A program made the translations under genes and the position numbers. From Struthio camelus (lineage: Eukaryota > Chordata > Aves > Struthioniformes > Struthionidae), in assembly GCF_040807025.1 (NCBI RefSeq), contig NC_090982.1:84370963-84434962 (forward strand): DNA of 64,000 nucleotides, in the 5' to 3' direction. Shown here piece by piece: positions 57,983 through 64,000 of the stretch (position 1 is the stretch's first letter; each line of letters starts with the position of its first letter). The notes beneath the pieces are model-generated. The model was not told where the DNA came from, did not search any database, and saw only the letters and a list, made by a program, of their open reading frames with translations.

Positions 57983-60900
57983 CTAAAACACAGCACAAAA
58001 ATAGTAGGTCTGTTCATGAGGAGCACTCATAAGAGCTCAAGGGACTTTACACAAGGACAAAAACACTACGTACTACAGCCCACCCATGATAAAGGGATGG
58101 GAGGCAGGGATGAATGCAGGCTCAAAGAGAAGATTTGCCTCAGACCCTAAGCCCCGCTACAGTATCCCATCACTAAAGCAGCACTGAAAATGATATAGCT
58201 AGTGCAGTTTAAGCAGAGAAAGGCCCAAACGGCAGAGGCAGGCTGGATCACAAGCCCAGACATCCTTAAGCTTCAGAAATGCCTATACGCAAGGCTTTGA
58301 TTAGAACATCTTCCTGGGTGAAATCGAGGCTCCAAAGGCAGTGGCAAACTTTGCAGGAATTCCTGTGGGGACTGGATTTCCTACAGGAGCTTGGCCTAAA
58401 GCAATTCCTTTCGAGAGCTAATGGTCATGAAAAGAGAGCAGAGAGGTCTTCTGTGGTGGCAGAAGCCACATAAAAAAAGGACCGACGCCCACAAGTAACT
58501 CACCTGGCCCGCTGGTCGGGGTGGGTAAAGGTCCTCTCCTGCACAGAAAGAGACAGAGCTGAAGATCTGCTACAGGATTCTCCCCCTTCCTAAAAAGTCT
58601 GTTCAGGCTGTTGCTTGACTGTGTGACTCCCCACACTGCACTACCCAGAGCCTGTGAGAGGGCCCGACGTTTGGCTGGCCTGGGTTTTAGAGATCTATTT
58701 CCAAGTCATTTCATGGTTCGTTAACCATCAATAGACTGTTTGGCAGACACGGGAATCAAAGCCGATACAGTGTGGGAGAGGAAAAAATAACTAGAAAGCA
58801 ATGATTTGGCAAAACATTTACATAGGAGTCTTGGGGCATGACGCGTGCACTTTACAACATTTTGGCATGCCCCTCCCCAAACTGAGACCTCAGAAAGTCA
58901 TAATTGGGCATGACTCCTGTAGTGACTCAACAACCAAAACGGGACACTCATTCATCTTAAGCAACAATCTTTAGCCCTGAATCTTCCTCTTCCCTGTGGC
59001 AGAAGCATCCTTCACTTCACCCTCCCTGCCCAGCTTCTGCCCTGGGATAGTGTATTTTCTTGTCCTCTCCTCTCTCACTGCAGCTGATGCTGTTCTTCCC
59101 TCTACTCACACATGCCTTTAACTGATCCAGCCCTCCTCAGATAGATAACAAAGGCAGGGAGAGGAGAACCATGCAAGGAAACTCAGAAAGTTTCAATCAC
59201 TCTTGGTAGATTAGGAGCCAAAGGCTGCTCTCTACGGGATCTCCAATTGTTTCCAGAGACAGCAAGACACAACACTTGAAATTCCATGGCTGCCCAAGGA
59301 CTTCTCTGCTGTCCAAGGACTACAGCCCCTCACTTCAATCCAAAGGACCACCGAAGAGGCTTGGTACGAGAACAGATGAGCACAGGGTGTCCAAAAGCAC
59401 TTTTAGAGTAATGTTCCCAGCCATGAAAAGGGAGAAATGACCCCAAAAGAGAAGTGGGAGCAAAAAACTCTACTCTGAGTGGACTTGAGGAGGTCATTGA
59501 GCAGTTTACTATAGGTAGTACATTGGTATAAATCCTGCTGTAGGCAGCGACGCACTGCATAGTCCATGGCAAGTATTTTCCCTTAACACTCCCAAATCAG
59601 GATTCCAACAGACTGAAAGCAACAAAATACAATTTTTGGAGAGCTTCATTTGCAATAGCTAATCCATCATTTGAAATTTCGCGTTATATCCCTTACCTTG
59701 ATATAGGTACAGGCGCCTGACTTCTCACAGGTGTTGCATTTCTCTGTGCATTATAGTAGTTTTCATAAACAACAGGAGCTAGAAAAAAATTGACAATAGT
59801 AAAGTACAGACCTTTTATAAGCATGAACTAATTTCCAATACCAATATTCAGCTGCTAAGCCTTTCCTCCTTCCCTGGGAAGACGTCTGATCAGCTTAAAA
59901 GCTTAAAAACTACAGACAGGGGAGATCTCTTCAGGGACTGGTGATAAGTGAGTGGCAGAGGCAACAGTGCTGCATGCCAGAGAATGAATGGAGGGACATT
60001 AGAAACATTTTTTGCACCCAGACTGAGGCTGATCAGAGCAACACCACCGTGAGGAGGATTAGCGAGTCAGCACTACTTTTGGGAGATGGCACTGAGCTCT
60101 TACCTGGGGCCAAACTTCCAGTTTTGCGTAAATTTACAAAAAATTCAATATCCTTCTCAATGCTGCACATTTCTAAACTCTTGCGGATTTCCTCATATTT
60201 CTGCAAAGGAGAAATAAAAAGCATTTCTATACATCATGTTGAAAAGCAAGCATTGGGTTTTAATCATCTCTCATACCTGGGTTGAAAGCACAGTGCTCAC
60301 CCTCAGACACAAGCTTCTGTGGTAGAGGAGGCAAGGGGGGAATTCCTGGAGGAATTATCATCTGTAAAAGCTCTGGTCAAAATCCTCCTGCCTGCATGCT
60401 CCTGTTGCTGGCTGGTGGCTGATCAAAGGCCACAGGCCAACCTGGACGTGACACAGTCCAGCGCATAGGAAAGCAAATAAGGCTCTGCTTTCCCATTCCC
60501 AGTGCTCGCCAAGGAGCTCCTGCATAATCTTTGGCAAAGTCACTTCCCACTACACTTCCATTGCCTCGCCTTTTTCAGCTACAAGTTTCTTAAGCCAGGG
60601 AGAATGGTAAGGGGGCTGAAGACATGGGTCACAGCAGTGAAGGTTGTCGTCTATGAAATTCTAACCGTTATGCCAAGATGCTTGACCGAACTCTCGGAAA
60701 CCCCTCTGGCTGCGCTGAGGTTAAAGCAGGTAGCCATGGCAAAAGTGGTGGAGGAGACTGTGCAGCAGCAGGCACAAAGAGCTGATGTAGGAGTCTGCAC
60801 CATGCTGCCCAGCACTTTGCGAGAGTTTATTAGACCACATATAGAGCAGCATAGAGCCAGTCCACTGCTGGTGCCTGGTCCTGAGCTGATTAATCTTCCC

Positions 60901-61646
60901 AGGTCTTGGAGCCTGAGACACACGGTACAGAGAGAGATGGGGTCTCTGTTGCTCCAACCACAGATACTCACAAAAGCTTAGACTTAGAGGGTCATTATTG
61001 TTACTACAGCCTGACAAAAAGCTGGGTAAAAAGAACCCAGATGGGTCAGCAGGGATTCAAAAGAAGACTTCTCCAGTCCAAAACAAAAATGAAGGTTTGG
61101 AGAGTGCTTGATTTGACTTACGTCATCATTCTGCACACAGTCCTGAGAGAGCTGGTTGGCGTGAAGCCACAGGGCACTGCGGAAGTAGTTGATCCGTTCG
61201 CACTCCTGAGTCTCAAAGAACTGAAAGAACAAAGACACAAAAGGACATGAGGGTCCTCTGTCAGCACAGCGAGAAAGGTCATGACTGCAGTGGGGACTAG
61301 TCCTCCGAGTCCAGCTGCTCACACATGTCCTAAGCAGCAGGGTGATCTGAGTTCACATTTCACCTCTTGATCGCATTTTAGTCTTGCCTCTGCTATCTAC
61401 CAGAGAACTTTACCTGACCCTGAGTAAAGAAAGTGGATGTGAGCAAAGGTACCTCTGACTGCTGTGATCCTACGCTCTGTCATCCAGCAACATCTTTAAA
61501 TGAGAGTGCATCCCTTTTTGCTGGATGGTTTGCATCCCCAAGTATCATTACAAAGAAATCTATCCCCAGCAAAGGAGCAGGTCAGGAGACAAGTCTCCCA
61601 GAGGAGAAACCATGCCCTCTATGCAATGAGGTATTTATATCAGTTT

Positions 61647-61680
<34 letters not shown>

Positions 61681-61691
61681 TTGTTTACATA

Positions 61692-61727
<36 letters not shown>

Positions 61728-64000
61728 TGTATTAGCAGTTATGACCTTTGCATTGTCACAGTGAAGTGACTGTTCTAGCCAGACGATGGCAGCACCAAAC
61801 ATGCAGGTAAGTAACAGACAAAAAGGTCACTACTTAAGTGCATTGACTGTCAATTTTAAAAGGTAAGGAAAGAAAAAAAAAAATCAGAAAGCTTGAAGCA
61901 GTGGAACCTTGAATCCAGTAGCCAAGCATTAGAAACATGCAGGTTAGCTGCAACAAGTCCTGCTGTTTTACTGTGGAGAGAATACAAAGCAGTGTAGGCA
62001 AATCTGCTCTAGCCCTAGCTCAAGCAGCAAAGAGAAGGAAATCAGAGGACCACACTGCAGCAGGAAGGCTTTCCACAGCATTTACCTCACAAGCTTTGAT
62101 GTGTTCTTTCTGCCATTCTTCCCGGATCTTCTCCAGTGCAGCAATATTCTGCTGGTAACTCCTGTCTGTGATGAAAATCAAATTGTCGATTCATTTTAAA
62201 TCAATTAATTAAAAAAAAAAAAAAACCTTACAGCTCTGTATGTGGAACATCCAAGAGAACAATTCTTAGCAATGCAATGCAGACGTGGAGAACTGTGGAT
62301 CATCTACAGTACACAATGTGAATGGGACATAGTTTAGCATATGCATTTCCATTCGTTCTGGTTCTCCGCAGCGTGCGAGAGAACTTGCTTGCATTCCTTC
62401 CAAGGCATAAATGTGCCTGCACTAGCTAAGCAGAGACTGGATCTTCTCCCTCCCATGTGCAGCCTCGTGGCCTTGATGCACAGTTACGGTGGGGCCCTAC
62501 ACAGCCTGCCCCACAGCTCACCAGAAGGCTAAGCAGACGTGACACATCTCCTGAGTTCACCCTTTGGACAGGGAGATCCATCGCACAGGCACACGACCAG
62601 AGCAAAAGCAAGAGCTCCTGCCCTCCCCACCTGCCTCAGGCACTGGGTGCCAGCTTGGCACTGTTAGCATCCCCAGCCCTGGTGCCTGATGCCTGCTTGC
62701 CCATACTGCACAGCAGGAACAGAGGGAGCAGTCATGGCTGGGGTCATGCAAGCAGGGTGACAGAGGCTCCTCCAGGGCAAGTGCCTGCCTGACAATATCT
62801 CTAGACAGGTGTTTCTGAGGAGCTGCAGCTAAACCAAGAGCTGGAGAGTCCACCCCAGCGTCCAAGTGCCTTATCACAGCTTCACACCTCTCGAAGGGCG
62901 ACCCTCTACACTGCCTCCTGCCCCAGAAAACACTCCACTCGCCCTCCAAACATAACCAGTACACTTCATTTTCACACTCACCAGAGTCTTCCAGAGCTGA
63001 CTTTGTCTGAGCCAACTTCAGGAAGAGCTGTCAAAAACAGGAGAAAGAAGAAAGGTATAAGACAGCTGTGGTGTATTGCCTATGGCAGTGCAGTCCAACT
63101 GGGGAAGACTACCAGCCCTCCCATCTCACCTCAAACCCCAGAGCTGAGAGAAGAGACACGAGGCAAATTCTGACCAGGAAGAGACACTAGCTCAGCCAGC
63201 AGTGAGTCTCTCACACAGCACAACACTGTGTAGAGGTGTAGGTGCTTCCCAGTTTGGAGCACGACCTTGAAACGGTGCAGGAAGCCTGCTGCACTGCTCA
63301 CTTCCCTTTCTGCCCCTTCCCCATGGCCACCTGCCTCCCTTTACCTTCTCCTGCTGCTTCTGTGTGACCAGATTTGCATTGCGGTGCACAGCCTGCTCTG
63401 CCTCGTCTTTGTCCCTGCAGCGTTGTTCATAGAGCCGCTTAGCCTAGGAGAGCCACCAAACGGAGCAGGAACATGTCAGCAAGCAAAGAGATGGAAATAC
63501 AGCTAATAAAATCTGGCATGCAGGATACTTTAGAGGAAAGCACAGCCTATGAATGAAAAGGCTGGTACAGGCAGAGCACTCAAGTTCCCAGACGTCCCAG
63601 CCCTACTGCCTGAGCAAAATGACAACACAAGCTGCTCTTTGCTCAGGCAGAAAAGCTCACGGTGATTGAGTCACTGACTTAAATCACTCTTATCTGAGCC
63701 TGCAAAACTGCCACCAGCTATTTCCCTTGCATATTCTTCTGTTTTGTTGAGTAGGCTCTGCATACCGTTTATGCAGACACAACACAGAGAGAACTGAGAC
63801 AGAGGAAGGCTCTTGTGGTGAGGTCTGCCCCAGCTCCATGTGGGTGCATTTCAGCTGTGCTAACTCGTAGGGCAAGAAACAAATGTACACAACACAGGTA
63901 CTGCATGTGCCCACGAGTCCCAGGCGTGCGGCTGCAGGAAGCAGAGCAGCGTGTTTGCTGTACCTCCATGGTCTTCTTGTACTGCAAATTCCTGTTTTTG
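57933..64000 (-). CDS. PSTPIP2: PSTPIP2, proline-serine-threonine phosphatase-interacting protein 2 (3' part, nine exons)
   Basis: PSTPIP2 is an F-BAR membrane- and actin-associated adaptor of myeloid cells. It binds PEST-family phosphatases and, through C-terminal tyrosines, inhibitory partners such as SHIP1; mouse mutants develop autoinflammatory bone disease. The nine exons give 207 residues and a stop, with consistent phases and GT-AG sites throughout. Human PSTPIP2 is 334 residues, so the first 125 or so are beyond base 64000. Visible parts are the distal F-BAR helices (to about CSIEKDIEFFVN), a proline-rich linker and a tail with two tyrosines. There is no SH3 domain before the stop, which separates it from PSTPIP1. 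The gene sits head to tail upstream of EPG5, as in human. Confidence 0.95.
58504..58538 (-). CDS. PSTPIP2: PSTPIP2 coding exon: 35-base proline-rich microexon-like exon
   Basis: Encodes RRGPLPTPTSGP, matching human RRGPLPIPKSSP. The phases (2 in, 1 out) join its neighbours exactly, which supports the call despite its small size. Acceptor GTGCAG, donor CCAG|GTGAGT. Confidence 0.9.
59697..59778 (-). CDS. PSTPIP2: PSTPIP2 coding exon: post-F-BAR linker
   Basis: Encodes APVVYENYYNAQRNATPVRS and QAPVPIS, aligning with human APIMYENFYSSQKNAVPAG. It keeps the VYENYY tyrosine cluster. Acceptor TTCTAG, donor CAAG|GTAAGG, phase 2. Confidence 0.93.
60104..60200 (-). CDS. PSTPIP2: PSTPIP2 coding exon: end of F-BAR domain
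   Basis: Encodes KYEEIRKSLEMCSIEKDIEF followed by FVNLRKTGSLAP; human has EQVRKSLEMCSIQRDIEYFVNQRKTG. Acceptor TTTGCAG, donor CCAG|GTAAGA, phase 1. The domain ends here and the linker begins. Confidence 0.95.
61122..61220 (-). CDS. PSTPIP2: PSTPIP2 coding exon: F-BAR with the SALW phosphatase-binding motif
   Basis: 33 codons, FFETQECERINYFRSALWLH followed by ANQLSQDCVQNDD. The SALW tetrad (Trp at 61167-61169) aligns with the NALW of PSTPIP1, where A230 and W232 are needed for normal PTP-PEST binding. Acceptor TTTCAG, donor GAC|GTAAGT. Confidence 0.95.
61651..61732. repeat. (TATG)n tetranucleotide microsatellite, two blocks
   Basis: Two TATG/GTAT blocks of about 30 bases are separated by a TTGTTTAC spacer and a TA run. 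It lies in a PSTPIP2 intron. An apparent open frame rich in Met-Tyr-Val-Cys comes from this repeat. Confidence 0.95.
62086..62165 (-). CDS. PSTPIP2: PSTPIP2 coding exon: F-BAR helix
   Basis: Encodes DRSYQQNIAALEKIREEWQK and EHIKACE; human has KVREEWQSEHIKACE. Acceptor ATCACAG, donor GAG|GTAAAT, phase 0. Confidence 0.94.
62982..63027 (-). CDS. PSTPIP2: PSTPIP2 coding exon: short F-BAR exon
   Basis: A 46-base exon encoding LFLKLAQTKSALEDS, matching human LFVKLATSKTAVEDS. Acceptor TGACAG, donor CTG|GTGAGT, phase 1. Confidence 0.93.
63345..63443 (-). CDS. PSTPIP2: PSTPIP2 coding exon: F-BAR helix
   Basis: 33 whole codons, AKRLYEQRCRDKDEAEQAVH followed by RNANLVTQKQQEK; near-identical to human YEQKCRDKDEAEQAV. 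Acceptor TCCTAG, donor AAG|GTAAAG. Confidence 0.95.
63964..64000 (-). CDS. PSTPIP2: PSTPIP2 coding exon, partial (F-BAR; cut by window edge)
   Basis: The 3' end of an exon encoding KNRNLQYKKTME, which matches human KSLQFKKTMD in the F-BAR helix. Donor GAG|GTACAG, phase 0. The upstream end lies outside the window. Confidence 0.88.

Noticed and set aside
60502..60981. 159-codon open frame on the plus strand within a PSTPIP2 intron
   Set aside because: Not similar to any protein I recognise, lies wholly inside an intron on the opposite strand, and has no splice or promoter context. Its first ATG is not in a coding-like setting.
62557..63015. 152-codon minus-strand frame
   Set aside because: Starts in a short PSTPIP2 exon and continues past a consensus donor (GTGAGT) into the intron; the continuation is not protein-like.
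1..64000. tRNA, rRNA, CRISPR arrays, operons and prophage-like modules
   Set aside because: The gene structure is clearly vertebrate with spliced exons; none of these features was seen on either strand.

Overview
The window is vertebrate nuclear DNA, most likely from a bird. It holds large intron-split genes and a CpG-rich promoter, with no bacterial or organellar features. A 5'-truncated LINE of the CR1 type at about 31262-31442 ends in the ATTCTGTG-type 3' repeat typical of avian and reptilian CR1. Both genes are on the minus strand.

Gene 1 (406-54741, minus) is EPG5, the large metazoan autophagy tether that brings autophagosomes to RAB7-positive late endosomes and lysosomes. I reconstructed 43 coding exons from splice sites and reading frame. 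They join with consistent phases into 7575 coding bases (2525 codons) with no internal stop or frameshift that I could see. Only the terminal exon, about 70 codons by comparison with the human protein, lies beyond base 1. The first coding exon (20 codons) sits in a CpG island at about 54.33-54.96 kb.

Gene 2 (57933-64000 and beyond, minus) is the 3' part of PSTPIP2, an F-BAR protein of macrophages and osteoclasts. Nine coding exons are present: the distal F-BAR helices, the short C-terminal tail, the stop codon and the 3' UTR. The 5' half lies to the right of the window. PSTPIP2 is followed head to tail by EPG5, with 3.2 kb from the PSTPIP2 stop to the EPG5 start. This matches the order on human 18q12. 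In chicken this block is Z-linked, so a Z origin here is a reasonable inference but is not shown by the sequence.

The rest is intronic or intergenic: simple repeats (AC, GT, TATG, AT, A-rich minisatellite, G17), many long A/T homopolymers, a few near-perfect hairpins and one CR1 fragment. I found no tRNA, rRNA, CRISPR array, intact transposon or unknown gene system. The points most worth a second look are two tandem LC3-interacting motifs in EPG5 on either side of an exon junction, loss of the last tail tyrosine in PSTPIP2, the CR1 insertion about 50 bp from a splice acceptor, and several unusual splice sites.
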